NCBI GenBank assembly: GCA_903889245.1
Contig: CAISWQ010000119.1
Span: forward strand, 19,038-83,037
Direction of reading: 5' to 3'
Length of the DNA stretch: 64,000 bases
Source of the DNA: an uncultured Lentisphaerota bacterium
GTDB lineage: Bacteria; Verrucomicrobiota; Kiritimatiellia; CAIQIC01
Shown: positions 25,788-35,814 of the stretch, piece after piece
Position numbering within the stretch: position 1 is the stretch's first letter
How the letters are laid out: every line of letters begins with the position of its first letter
Notes under the pieces: generated by a model
What the model was told of the DNA's origin: nothing
Seen by the model: the letters and a program-made list of their open reading frames with translations, nothing else
Databases searched by the model: none
Made by a program: the position numbers and the translations under genes

Positions 25788-28208
25788 TCAGATCAACCCC
25801 GCGCGCTTGCGCAGCAGCCACTCGGCCGTCAGCAGGAGGAGGACCGCGCCGAACCACCACCAGCTCTGCCAGAGCACGGTCTCCGATTCCTCGATCCGGC
25901 CCTTGCTCAACGGCTCCAGCTTGTCGCGCAGTTGCGCGGCGGTTTCCTCGCGGAAATACTCGCCGCCACTGGCGCGCGCGATCTGCTGGAGCAGTTCCTC
26001 GTGGCAGTTGAGCTCGGCGAGTTCGAGCACCGAGGTCTGGCCGCGGCCCTGCACGAAAAATTCCTCGCTCAACTCGGCGGCCGCCGTGATCACGCCCTGC
26101 GGATCGAGTCGCACCTCGTAGCGGCCCGGCGTCAGCGGCGGCGTCTTGCCGCGGAAGACGCCGCTGTTCTGCTCGTCGGCGGCCAGCGGGATGGCGGCGA
26201 CCTTCTGGCCATCGCGGTAGAGCAGGGCGAGTGGATGGCCGGTGGTGATGGCGCGGCCGAGCACGTCGCGGAAGCGGGCGCGGATGAGGGCGGCGTCGCC
26301 GTCGCGGTAGTTGGCGGCGCCGGCGTCGAGCGCGGCCTGCTTATCGAGCACGGCGTAGGGCGGCTCCATGATCGCGTTGGCGACCTGGTGCCAGAACGGC
26401 TCGTGATATTTATCGGCGACGTTGAAGCGCCAGCGCCACGCCTCGTCGAGGCCAAGGTAGAGCACCTTGCCCGCGCCGAACTGCCGCAGCACGAGCGCGG
26501 GCAGCTTCTGCTCGCCGGCCAGCGCCTCCAGCAGCGTCTCGGCGCCGGGCAGGGCGCGCGTGGCGGCGACCCAGTGCGGCGGCGGCAGGCCGCGCCAGAG
26601 CGCGGTGTTGGCGGCGGCGTCGGCGGTCAGGCGCAACGGCGCGAAGGTTGCGCCGCGGTCGGTCAGTTGCAGCGCGGCGGGTTGCGTCCTGGCGCCGCCG
26701 AGCCACTCGACGGGGAACAGCGGGCCGAGCGGGGTCTTCGCGTATTCGCGGAGGAGGTCGCGCTGGCCGTCAATGAAGACCAGGCCGCCGCCGCGCGTGC
26801 CGACGAACTCGGTCAGCAGTTCAAGGTCGTGATCGTTGAACAATTTCTGCGGCACCTCGCCGAAGACGATCAGGTCGTAGGCGAAGAGACCCTCGCGGTC
26901 GGCGGGGAATTTGCCCGCGCCGGTGCCGCGCTGCCAGAGGTCGGTGACCTCGGTGCCGGCGATGAGCGTGTTGACCTCCCACTGCGGGTCGCGCTCGAAG
27001 GTGTTGCGGAGGTAGCGGCATTCCCAGCGCGGGCGGCCCTCGAGCAGGAGCAGCTTGCGGCGCTGCGTGACGGCGCGCGTGCGCAGCACCGTCTCGTTGT
27101 TGCCCTTGTCCTTCTCGCCCTCGAGCGCGGGCACGGCAACGCGCATCGTCAGCGGCAGGCTGATGTGCTCGAAACCCTGCGCATCGGTCTTGCGCGCCTC
27201 GACGAGTTCCTTGACCGGGAAATCATATTCGACGCTGCGGCGGTGATTACGCTCGGTGACGAGCGTCTGCTCGAAGAGCGTCTTGCCGCCCTCCTCGATG
27301 CGGACGGTGAACGGCTGGCCGGGCGGCATATCGTCCTTCAGCAGAATCTCGCCCTTGATGCGGTCCTCGAAGAAGACGGAGTCCGGCGCGGTGATGCCGA
27401 GCACGGCGAGATCGCCGGGCCGCTCGGCCGCGCCGATGCCGAGCGTGAAGAGCGGGATGTTGCGGCCGCCGGCGATCTTCGCGACCTCGATCGGCGAGCC
27501 GCCGCTGTTGTGCTGGCCATCGCTGATGAGCACGATGGCACAGCGCGCGTCCTGCTTCTGCGCGATGCGCGCGCCGGGCGCCGCGCCGAGGTCGGTGATC
27601 TGTCCTTCCGGCTTGCCCGGCAGCGCGGTCGGCAGCGGCAGCGCCTGCTCCGCGAGCCAGAGCCGCTGCGGGTCGCCATCGCCGAGCGTCCAGAGTTCCA
27701 CGTTGTGCTTGCCGGTCAACTGCGGCAGCAGGCCCTCCTTCTGGTCGAGCAGCAGGCTCTCGACGCGCTGCCAGCGCGTATGGCCATCGAAGCGGTCCAC
27801 CGCGGCGCGCACGGTCGCGTTGCTCATCAGCTCGGCGGGCGGGCGGTTGGTGGGCGCATCGCCCGCGGCGAGCCAGCCGTAGGTGCGCGCCAGCGCGAGC
27901 TTGCGCGGCAGGTCCATGAAGTCATCGTTGACACCCATGCTCTTGGTGTTATCCACGAAGACGAGGATGCGCGCGAGTTCGCCGATGGTGCGGCGGTGGT
28001 GGAGCACCGGGCCGGCGAGCATCAGCACGAGCAGGCCGACCGCGGCCGAGCGCAGGCCCGGCAGCAGCCAGCGGTTCCGGTCGCTGCGCTCGCGGACCTC
28101 GCGGCGGTAATAGAGCCACGTCACGAACGCCAGCGCGAGCGCCAGCAGCAGCGCGAGCCACAGGCCCGTGTCGCCGAGGAACAATAGATTGGTCGTGCTC
28201 TGGTTCAT
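25788..28208 (-). CDS. Membrane-anchored VWA / glutamine-amidotransferase-like protein
   Basis: 806 residues from ATG at 28208, which overlaps the upstream stop (ATGA). Two N-terminal membrane helices (LWLALLLALALAFVTWLYY and a following AAVGLLVLMLAGPVL), then a VWA-like domain with a partial MIDAS (FVDNTKSMG; IVLISDGQHNSGG). The middle resembles the class I glutamine-amidotransferase-like fold of these proteins (DLIVFGEVPQKLF, GGGLVFIDGQRDLL). A last membrane helix lies near the C-terminus (WWWFGAVLLLLTAEWLL). It belongs to the MoxR operon; in such operons VWA proteins are thought to be partners or clients of the MoxR AAA+ ATPase at the membrane. Confidence 0.85.
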   Translation of the reverse strand: MNQSTTNLLFLGDTGLWLALLLALALAFVTWLYYRREVRERSDRNRWLLPGLRSAAVGLLVLMLAGPVLHHRRTIGELARILVFVDNTKSMGVNDDFMDLPRKLALARTYGWLAAGDAPTNRPPAELMSNATVRAAVDRFDGHTRWQRVESLLLDQKEGLLPQLTGKHNVELWTLGDGDPQRLWLAEQALPLPTALPGKPEGQITDLGAAPGARIAQKQDARCAIVLISDGQHNSGGSPIEVAKIAGGRNIPLFTLGIGAAERPGDLAVLGITAPDSVFFEDRIKGEILLKDDMPPGQPFTVRIEEGGKTLFEQTLVTERNHRRSVEYDFPVKELVEARKTDAQGFEHISLPLTMRVAVPALEGEKDKGNNETVLRTRAVTQRRKLLLLEGRPRWECRYLRNTFERDPQWEVNTLIAGTEVTDLWQRGTGAGKFPADREGLFAYDLIVFGEVPQKLFNDHDLELLTEFVGTRGGGLVFIDGQRDLLREYAKTPLGPLFPVEWLGGARTQPAALQLTDRGATFAPLRLTADAAANTALWRGLPPPHWVAATRALPGAETLLEALAGEQKLPALVLRQFGAGKVLYLGLDEAWRWRFNVADKYHEPFWHQVANAIMEPPYAVLDKQAALDAGAANYRDGDAALIRARFRDVLGRAITTGHPLALLYRDGQKVAAIPLAADEQNSGVFRGKTPPLTPGRYEVRLDPQGVITAAAELSEEFFVQGRGQTSVLELAELNCHEELLQQIARASGGEYFREETAAQLRDKLEPLSKGRIEESETVLWQSWWWFGAVLLLLTAEWLLRKRAGLI

Positions 28209-29089
28209 GCGGTGGAACTGGTGTTGACCGGCGGCAGCCGGACGCGCAGATAGGAAATCGCCAGCGGCAGGATGACCACGCCGCAGAACAGCATCGCCAG
28301 GTTGGCGGCGCGGTCCGTGAGGTCGCCGGCGGTGACGGCGATCAGGCCGGAGGCGAGGTTGTTGACCGCGTGGCAGATCATCGCCGGGATGATGCTGCCG
28401 GAGCGATAGGCGACAAAACCGAGGATGCAGCCGACGATGACGGCGAACAGGCCCTGCATCGGATCGAGATGCGAGATGCCGAACAGCAGCGCGGTCCAGA
28501 AGATGCCCCACGTGGCGCCCCAGCGCGCGACGAGGCGCGTCTGGATATAACCGCGGAACAGCAGCTCCTCGACCAGCCCCGGCAGCAGGCCGAGCAGCGT
28601 GACCGCCACGATCGCGCCGCCGGGCGAGAGGCTCTTCATCATGCGGTCGAGCACGTCGAGCGCGTGCGAGCGCGGCAGCCAGTGCAGTTCCATGCACGAG
28701 GAGAGGATCATGCCGACGCTCATCACGCCAAGCGTGCCCATCAGCAGGATACCGCCCTTGAGCGGGACCCGGCGCAGGCGCAGGCGATCGCGCCAGAATT
28801 GCGGCGAGAGCCAGCCGCCGACGAGCGCGAGGCCGGCGGCCAGCGCCATCGTGAAGACGAAGCTGATGAGCAGGCCGGGCGCCGACTCCGCGATGGCGAG
28901 CACCTTGGCGGCGTTGACCTGCGGCCCGTACTGGATCACGGCCAGCGCGATCACGACCACCGCCGCCGCGATGACCTCCAGGAACAGCAGCGCGACAAAC
29001 GCGACGAACGCCGGCCAGACGCGCGGCTTCGCCGGCGCGCTAGCAACAGCAGGCAGCGGCGGCGGCAAAATGGGAGTGAGTTCGCTCAT
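28205..29089 (-). CDS. CPBP-family intramembrane metalloprotease (CAAX protease-like)
   Basis: 294 residues from ATG at 29089 (ATGA with the BatA-like stop). About eight membrane helices. The glutamate motif EELLFRGYI (about residue 185), the second motif FGISHLDPMQG and HAVNN are the three conserved metal-ligand regions of the CPBP/Rce1 superfamily. Substrates of bacterial members are mostly unknown. Its place between the two VWA genes, coupled to both by four-base overlaps, suggests that it processes or protects a component of the same envelope system. Confidence 0.9.
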   Translation of the reverse strand: MSELTPILPPPLPAVASAPAKPRVWPAFVAFVALLFLEVIAAAVVVIALAVIQYGPQVNAAKVLAIAESAPGLLISFVFTMALAAGLALVGGWLSPQFWRDRLRLRRVPLKGGILLMGTLGVMSVGMILSSCMELHWLPRSHALDVLDRMMKSLSPGGAIVAVTLLGLLPGLVEELLFRGYIQTRLVARWGATWGIFWTALLFGISHLDPMQGLFAVIVGCILGFVAYRSGSIIPAMICHAVNNLASGLIAVTAGDLTDRAANLAMLFCGVVILPLAISYLRVRLPPVNTSSTA

Positions 29090-31302
29090 CGCTTGATCCT
29101 CCCGATGCGCTGCTGGAGCCAGAGCTCGGCGAAGATCAGGCCGAGCAGCGTCCAGAGCAGCGGGCGCCAGAAGTCGCGGCCGTAGCGGCGGCGCTGCTCC
29201 AGTTGGCGGTACTCGTCCCACGACCTGACTACCGTGGCGTCAAACGGTTTGGCGACGCCGGCAATTTCGTCGCTAGAGAGCTGCGCGAGGTCGGATTCGG
29301 CGCGCGCGGCGTTGACGACGAAGTGCAGCAGCGTCTGGTCTGGCAGGGCGAGGATATAGAGGCCGGGCCGGCGCGTGTCCGCGAAGTGGGCGAGCGCGCG
29401 GCCGCCGCCGGCGGTCACGTCGAGCTTCACCTTGCGGCCGGCGGGGTCGCTCAACTCGACCTGCTTGCCGCCGAGCGCGGCGGGCAACACGGCGACCAGT
29501 GGGCGGCCGATCTCGACGTTGCGCGGCGGGTCGAACTTGGCGGCGAGGTAGGTGACGAGCTGCTGCAGCAACGGCAGGTAGCACGGGCGCATCGGCAGGT
29601 TCGACCACTCGGCGGAGCAGGGAACGCCGCAGAGGACCACACTGCCCTCGCCGTAGCCGCGCTCGACGAGGAACGGATCGCCGGTGCTCAAGCGCGCGAG
29701 GACGAACGGCACGGCGTTGGAGGCGGAGTTTTTCCAGGCATTGGAAATGGAACCGGTCTGTTTTTCCAAGGCTTGGAAAGCGGCGGTGTTCAGCTTGTAC
29801 CAGAGGCGGATGTTGGCGGTGGAGAGGTCGCCGTTGCGCGGGTCGTTGAAGATTTGCAGCGCGGGATGCTCGAAGTGCTGCATCAGGACCGTGCTGTGCG
29901 CGGCGTTGTCCTCGAGGCCGCCCTCGAGCGCGGCGAGCGGGCAGGGGAGCAGGCCGCGGCCCTCGGCGGCGAACGCGCGGTTCCACCACGCCGTGTCCAC
30001 GCGGCTGCCGGGGAAGATCAGCAGACCACCGCCGGCCTTGACGAACGCCTCCAGTGCCTTGAGCTGGTGCTCCTGCAACTGCGCGACGTTGGCGAGCACG
30101 GCGACGCGCACGTCCTTGAATACGCTGGCGTCCATCTGGTGCGGCTCGATGACGCGCGTGGTGATCAGGTCGGTCAGGTTGCCCTTGGCGTTCTGGAACG
30201 GGCGCAGCGCGATTTCCAGGAAGTCGGTCTCGCCCTCGAGCGGTTCGCGGCCGGGCTTGCCGTTGATGATGAGCACGGGCAGCTTCTCCAGCACGGGCAC
30301 GCTGGCGAGCAGGCTGTTGTCGCTCTTGAGCGCGTCGGGCGCGTCGGCGTTGACCTCGATGACGTGCGAGCCGGCGGTCTCGAACGTGTGGGTAAAGAGC
30401 ACCTGCCCGGCCTCGTTCGGGCCGAGCGCGAGCTGGGCGGCGGCGCGCTCGGTGCCGTCCACGCGGAAGTAGACGCGCAGGTCGCCATAGGCGGCGTCGC
30501 CGTGGTTCTTGAGGTTGGCGCGCACCTGGAATTTCTGGCCGACGCCGAGCAGCATCCGCGAGAAATCGAGCGACTGGACGCTGACGTTGTTGCGGTCCTC
30601 GCGGCCGACGTGCATGAACGTGACCGTGGGATTGATCGGCAGCTTCTTGAGCAGGCCGGCGAGCCGGGCGCGTTCGACATCATCGCGTTCGCGCCAACTG
30701 ATCTTCTGGAAATCGGAGACGAGGATGAGTTCGCGCTGCACCTCGTGCATTTTGCCGAGGATGCCGAGGCCGAGGTCGAGCGCGGCGGGCACGTTGGCGG
30801 AGCCATAGCCGGTCTGGAGCGCCGCCAGCTCGCGCGCGGCGCGGTCGGTGTTGAACGTCGGCTCATCGAGCAGCGGCGCGGGCACGCCGCCCATGAGCAC
30901 GACGGACACCTCCGAGCCGCGGCCGAGGTGGCGGATGAGCTGCCCCGCGGCGTCGCGCGCCTCGGTGAAGGTGTTGCGGTTCTTGGTGCCGATGTCCATC
31001 GAGTAGCTGTTATCGAGCAGCACGACGGTCGAGGTCTTGGCGGCGCCGAGCAGCGCGCGCAGGCCGGTGAGGACTGGCCGCGCCATCAGCAGCGCGAGCA
31101 CGGCGGGGATCAGGCAGCGGATGAGCAGCAGCAGCAACTGCTCGATGCGGATACGGCGGCGCTGCGTGCGCTGGTGGATTTCCAGGAATTGCATCGCCGC
31201 CCATTTGACCACGCGGAACCGGCTGCGGTGCAGCAGGTGAATGATCAGCGGGATTGCCGCCGCCGCGAGGCCGAAGAGCAGTATGGCATTGAGGAAGGTC
31301 AT
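29086..31302 (-). CDS. BatA/VWA-domain membrane protein
   Basis: 738 residues. The N-terminus is the BatA-type two-helix anchor (MTFLNAILLFGLAAAAIPLIIH, HLLHRSRFRVVKWAAMQFL), followed by a VWA domain with a partial MIDAS (VVLLDNSYSMD). A CARDB-like region (FQVRANLKNHGDAAYGDL) and an amidotransferase-like region (FVKAGGGLLIFPGS) come next, and a final membrane helix near the C-terminus (FWRPLLWTLLGLIFAELWL). At 29729-29779 the gene contains two palindrome units in frame, read as a Phe-Gln-Ala-Leu-Glu-Lys and Asn-Ala-Trp-Lys segment, an insertion that homologues would not be expected to share. It is 274 bp downstream of DUF58. Confidence 0.85.
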   Translation of the reverse strand: MTFLNAILLFGLAAAAIPLIIHLLHRSRFRVVKWAAMQFLEIHQRTQRRRIRIEQLLLLLIRCLIPAVLALLMARPVLTGLRALLGAAKTSTVVLLDNSYSMDIGTKNRNTFTEARDAAGQLIRHLGRGSEVSVVLMGGVPAPLLDEPTFNTDRAARELAALQTGYGSANVPAALDLGLGILGKMHEVQRELILVSDFQKISWRERDDVERARLAGLLKKLPINPTVTFMHVGREDRNNVSVQSLDFSRMLLGVGQKFQVRANLKNHGDAAYGDLRVYFRVDGTERAAAQLALGPNEAGQVLFTHTFETAGSHVIEVNADAPDALKSDNSLLASVPVLEKLPVLIINGKPGREPLEGETDFLEIALRPFQNAKGNLTDLITTRVIEPHQMDASVFKDVRVAVLANVAQLQEHQLKALEAFVKAGGGLLIFPGSRVDTAWWNRAFAAEGRGLLPCPLAALEGGLEDNAAHSTVLMQHFEHPALQIFNDPRNGDLSTANIRLWYKLNTAAFQALEKQTGSISNAWKNSASNAVPFVLARLSTGDPFLVERGYGEGSVVLCGVPCSAEWSNLPMRPCYLPLLQQLVTYLAAKFDPPRNVEIGRPLVAVLPAALGGKQVELSDPAGRKVKLDVTAGGGRALAHFADTRRPGLYILALPDQTLLHFVVNAARAESDLAQLSSDEIAGVAKPFDATVVRSWDEYRQLEQRRRYGRDFWRPLLWTLLGLIFAELWLQQRIGRIKR
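29729..29779. repeat. Palindrome array G (2 units) inside a coding sequence
   Basis: Centres 29739 and 29771 (32). Cores CCAGGCATTGG and CCAAGGCTTGG. Both lie inside the BatA/VWA gene and keep its frame open. Confidence 0.9.
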
Positions 31303-31314
31303 GCGGGGGAGAAG

Positions 31315-31346
31315 AAATGGAGTGGTGGAGTACTGAAGAAATGGAG
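31315..31346. repeat. Degenerate octamer tandem repeat (4 units, inverted)
   Basis: AAATGGAG, TGGTGGAG, TACTGAAG, AAATGGAG; on the minus strand these read CTCCATTT, CTTCAGTA, CTCCACCA, CTCCATTT. Starts 13 bp upstream of the BatA-like start codon. Confidence 0.65.
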
Positions 31347-31449
31347 TGAGGGAAGATCAGTGGTAGGGGCGCAGTCTGGCTGCGCCCACTGCCGGATGAA
31401 ATACGTGCTGTTCGGGTGCGCGGCTGCGGCTCGCGCTGGGGTGGGGTTC

Positions 31450-31468
31450 GCGGGGTTGGAAACCCCGC
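31450..31468. repeat. GCGGGG hairpin (copy 1) with adjacent GCCGGGTC hairpin
   Basis: GCGGGGTTGGAAACCCCGC, a perfect 6-bp stem family seen also at 40698, 44533 and 44578. A second perfect hairpin, GCCGGGTC TCC GACCCGGC, follows at 31490-31508. Confidence 0.8.
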
Positions 31469-31533
31469 CCACAAAGAAAGCGGATGTAGGCCGGGTCTCC
31501 GACCCGGCGAACCATGTCGCCGTCGCCGGTTTA

Positions 31534-31565
31534 CTCCAGCACCCCAATACTCCATCACTCCATGA
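31534..31565. repeat. Degenerate octamer tandem repeat (4 units)
   Basis: CTCCAGCA, CCCCAATA, CTCCATCA, CTCCATGA, just beyond the DUF58 stop at 31577. It faces the inverted tract at 31315, so the two flank the DUF58-BatA gap. Confidence 0.7.
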
Positions 31566-31576
31566 TCTGCTCTTCT

Positions 31577-32473
31577 TCATACCGTCTTCGTCCGGCGGGC
31601 GAGGTAATAGGCCAGCGCCTCGGCGTAAGGCTGGTTGGTCAGCATCGGCACCAGGTCAATGCGGTGGCGATGGCAGCCGTCCTTCAGTTCCTTGCGGAAG
31701 CGGGCGAGGTTTTCCATGTAGATCGAGCGCAACTGCACCGGGTCAATCAGGCGCTGCTGCGTCTCGTGCTCCAGCGAATCGAAGCGCGTCCACTGCTGGA
31801 AGGGGAACTCCAGTTCGTCGGGGTCCCAGATCTGGAAGATGATGATCTCGTGGTGCGCGTGGCGGAAGTGCGCCAGCGCGGTGAGCAGTTCGGAGACATC
31901 GCCGAAGCAGTCGGAAAAGATGATGAGCAGGCCGCGCCGGTGAATCTTCGGGACCAACTGGTGGAACACACTCGCGATCTCGGTCTCGCCGCCGGGCTGC
32001 GTGCCTTGGAGCGCATCCAGCAGCACTTGCAGGTGGCTCGGCCGTGAGCGCGGCGGGATATGCTGGCGCAGCTTCTGGTCAAAGGTCACGAGGCCCACGC
32101 TGTCCTGCTGGCGCAGCATCAGGTAGGCGAGGCAGGCGGCGAGGTGGATTGCATAGGTGTACTTGCTGACGCCGCTGCCGGCGTAGTTCATCGAGCCGCT
32201 GACATCCACGAGCAGCGTCGCGCGCAGGTTCGTCTCCTCCTCGTACTCGCGGATGTAGAGGCGGTCGGTCTTGCCGAACACCTTCCAGTCGAGCCGGCGG
32301 ATTTCGTCGCCTTGCACGTACTGGCGGTGCTCGCGGAACTCGACGCTGAAGCCCTTGTGTGGCGAGGTGTGCAGGCCGGAGCAAAAGCCCTCGACCACGA
32401 GGCGCGCGAGCACCTGGAGATTGGCGATCTTCCGCAGATCGGCGGGCGTCAGCATCTGGGCCACGTCGGCCAT
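31577..32473 (-). CDS. DUF58 domain protein
   Basis: 298 residues, soluble. The DUF58 signature is clear: [20 protein letters not shown] (about 41-60), [19 protein letters not shown], then a VWA-like core [13 protein letters not shown] with a full DxSxS MIDAS, and a later [14 protein letters not shown]58 proteins are encoded next to MoxR ATPases and are probably their adaptor or substrate. Here the gene starts 8 bp after the moxR stop. Confidence 0.93.
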   Translation of the reverse strand: MADVAQMLTPADLRKIANLQVLARLVVEGFCSGLHTSPHKGFSVEFREHRQYVQGDEIRRLDWKVFGKTDRLYIREYEEETNLRATLLVDVSGSMNYAGSGVSKYTYAIHLAACLAYLMLRQQDSVGLVTFDQKLRQHIPPRSRPSHLQVLLDALQGTQPGGETEIASVFHQLVPKIHRRGLLIIFSDCFGDVSELLTALAHFRHAHHEIIIFQIWDPDELEFPFQQWTRFDSLEHETQQRLIDPVQLRSIYMENLARFRKELKDGCHRHRIDLVPMLTNQPYAEALAYYLARRTKTV

Positions 32474-32481
32474 CGCGTTCC

Positions 32482-33519
<1,038 letters not shown>

Positions 33520-33692
33520 GCGTCTGGTCCTTTATTCTGGTCTCGCATCACACACAAACCACATGCGCCGGCGGCACAAGGGCCACGCGCAAACGCCGCC
33601 TCTTGTAACGCAAGCCGCGCCAGCGCGCGAGCAGATTTCTTGATGGGTTTTTGCGGCAAGAGCAGAAGGGCTGGCAAGGTTTTGTGAAAAGC

Positions 33693-34829
33693 TCAAGCGT
33701 CCAGTTCACCGAGCAGCCGTTCAGCGGCGCGGCTGGCGGCGCCGGGCGTACCGAGCTGGGCGGCGGCCTCGGCGAGGCCGGCGAGCTGCGCGGCGCGTTC
33801 GGGAGTGTCGCCGAGCAGCGGCAGCAGACCGGTGGCAAGCTTTTCTGGTGTCGCGTCGTGCTGGATGAATTCCGGGCAGACGGTGCGGCCGGCGATCAGG
33901 TTGACCATGCCGATGTGGCTGACGCGGATGAGCTGGCGGCCGAGCAGGTAGGTCGGCAGCGAGGTTTTATAGACGACGAGCATCGGGCAGTGCATCAGCG
34001 CGGTTTCGAGCGTTGCCGTGCCGGAGGCGACGAGCGCGGCGCGCGCCTGCCGCAGCACCTCGCGGGTTTGATCCACGACGAGTTCGCACTGTTGCGGGCC
34101 GCCGTCGAGTCCGGCGAGCTTGTGTCGAATCAAATGGGCGACGGATTCCGACGGCGCGGCAAGGATGAAACCCGCACCAGGGATTTTTTGCTGGATGAGC
34201 CCGGCGGCCTGCCAGAGCGGCGGCAGGATGCGCTCGATTTCCTGGCGGCGGCTGCCGGGCAGCAGCGCGATGCGCGGCTCGCCGCGCCACGGCAGCGTTT
34301 GCGGCGGCGCGTTGCGCGCGGCTTGCGCCACGTCCACCAGCGGATGACCGACGAAGTCCACCTTGAGCGGCGTGCCTTCAAACACCTTGGGCTCGAACGG
34401 GAAGATGGCGAGCAGGCGGTCCACGATCTGCGCCATCTGCGGGATGCGCGAGCGGTGCCACGCCCAAACCTGCGGGCAAATGTAATAGATGACTTTGACC
34501 CCGCGCTTTTTCATGGCGGCGGCGAAGCGCAGATTGAAGCCGGGATAATCCACGAGCAGCACGGCGTCCGGCTTGCGGACGGCGGCGGCGGCGAGCATCC
34601 CGTCGAAGACGCGGCGGAAAAAAAAGTAGCGGCGCAACACCTCAACGAGGCCCATGACGGCCATCTCGCGGATGTCGTGGAGCGTTTCGACGCCGGCGGC
34701 GCGCATCTCCGGGCCGCCGATGCCCCAGAAGGTCACCTCGGGCCGGCGGGCGCGGACGGCGCGGATCACCTCGGCGGCGCGCTGGTCGCCGGAAACTTCG
34801 CCGGCTATCACCAGCACGGTGCGGCTCAC
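33693..34829 (-). CDS. lpxB: Lipid-A-disaccharide synthase
   Basis: Glycosyltransferase (GT19) that joins UDP-2,3-diacylglucosamine and lipid X to give lipid A disaccharide at the inner membrane. 378 residues from the GTG at 34829 (GTGA with the upstream stop); no ATG exists close to the conserved start. Motifs: VIAGEVSGDQRAAEVI, LVDYPGFNLRFA, YYICPQVWAWHRSRI, LLPGSRRQEIERILPP and ALVASGTATLE. All are typical of LpxB. Present with lpxI in one operon, this shows that the organism makes an outer membrane with lipid A. Confidence 0.96.
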   Translation of the reverse strand: MSRTVLVIAGEVSGDQRAAEVIRAVRARRPEVTFWGIGGPEMRAAGVETLHDIREMAVMGLVEVLRRYFFFRRVFDGMLAAAAVRKPDAVLLVDYPGFNLRFAAAMKKRGVKVIYYICPQVWAWHRSRIPQMAQIVDRLLAIFPFEPKVFEGTPLKVDFVGHPLVDVAQAARNAPPQTLPWRGEPRIALLPGSRRQEIERILPPLWQAAGLIQQKIPGAGFILAAPSESVAHLIRHKLAGLDGGPQQCELVVDQTREVLRQARAALVASGTATLETALMHCPMLVVYKTSLPTYLLGRQLIRVSHIGMVNLIAGRTVCPEFIQHDATPEKLATGLLPLLGDTPERAAQLAGLAEAAAQLGTPGAASRAAERLLGELDA

Positions 34830-35812
34830 GACGCGCCCTCGCGAATGCGGTGGACGATGGCGACCGCGAGCTTGAGCGCCTCGGCCGCCCGCGCGCCACT
34901 GACCTTCGGCTGGTCGCGATGCAGCACGCAGCGCAAAAACGCGCGCAGTTCGTTGGTGAGCGCATCGCCGCGCTCGATCGCGATCTGCTCGCGCGTGATG
35001 ACGGGGCCATCCTTGCGGTAGATTTCGCCGCTCTGGTCCTGGTAGTCGAGCGAGACGTAGCAATCGGGAAAGAACGTGCGGATTTTGCGCAGCCGCTCCG
35101 GGCTGATGCGGCTGGCGGTGACGTTCGCGACACAGCCATTCTCGAAAACAAGCCGGACGTTCGCGATGTCCTCGGTCGGGCTCAAGACCGGGATGCCGAC
35201 CGCGTGGATCGCCTTCACCGGCGAGCGAACAAGGTGCAGGATCACTTCAAGGTCGTGGATCATCAGGTCGAGCACGACGCTGACCTCGGTGCCACGCGGG
35301 TGGAGCCCTTCGCGCTGCGGGGGATAGGGGGCCAGCCGGTGCGCCTCGATGAAGCGCGGCGGCTTTTGGAGGCCATCCAGAAAACCCAGCACCGGATTGA
35401 AGCGCTCGACGTGACCCACTTGCAGGATCAGATTTTTTTCACCGGCCAGTTCCACGAGCTGCTCGGCCTCGGTCGTTGTGGCGGCGATCGGCTTCTCCAC
35501 AAGCAAGTGCAGCCCGTGCTTGAGCAGGAGGCCCGCGACCTCGCGATGGCGGTCGGTGGGTACGACGACGCTGGCGGCCTCGCACTGGCCGACGAGGCTT
35601 TCCAAGGTTGGGAAAACCGCGACCCCGTGTTTTTTGGCGATGCCCGCCGCGCGGGCGGCATCCACGTCGTAGACGCCCATCAACTGCGCCTCTGGCAGTT
35701 CGGAATAGATACGTGCGTGATGCTGGCCGAGCGCACCGACGCCAATGACGCCGACCTTGACGCGGTTGGCTGGTGGTGTGGTGGGAACAGTTTTGGCACT
35801 TCCGAAGAGCAC
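34826..35812 (-). CDS. Gfo/Idh/MocA-family oxidoreductase in the lipid A operon
   Basis: 328 residues from a GTG at 35812, two bases after the lpxI stop and with GGAGAA 6 bp upstream; an ATG at 35848 is possible but overlaps lpxI by 34 bp. NAD-binding VKVGVIGVGALGQHHARIY, the EKP motif LLVEKPIAAT and a C-terminal sugar-binding sheet are seen. The gene is coupled to lpxI and lpxB. In some bacteria a Gfo/Idh enzyme (GnnA) oxidises UDP-GlcNAc for 3-amino lipid A, but no GnnB-type aminotransferase is adjacent, so that role is only a possibility. Confidence 0.85.
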   Translation of the reverse strand: MLFGSAKTVPTTPPANRVKVGVIGVGALGQHHARIYSELPEAQLMGVYDVDAARAAGIAKKHGVAVFPTLESLVGQCEAASVVVPTDRHREVAGLLLKHGLHLLVEKPIAATTTEAEQLVELAGEKNLILQVGHVERFNPVLGFLDGLQKPPRFIEAHRLAPYPPQREGLHPRGTEVSVVLDLMIHDLEVILHLVRSPVKAIHAVGIPVLSPTEDIANVRLVFENGCVANVTASRISPERLRKIRTFFPDCYVSLDYQDQSGEIYRKDGPVITREQIAIERGDALTNELRAFLRCVLHRDQPKVSGARAAEALKLAVAIVHRIREGAS

Positions 35813-35814
35813 GT

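Noticed and set aside
25401..28187. 928-residue plus-strand frame
   Set aside because: Antisense to the VWA gene and begins in repeats; no recognisable domain.
35599..35616. Sixteenth palindrome site (CTTTCCAAGGTTGGGAAA) in the Gfo/Idh gene
   Set aside because: The encoded VAVFPTLESLVG fits the normal family pattern of this position, so the likeness is probably chance.
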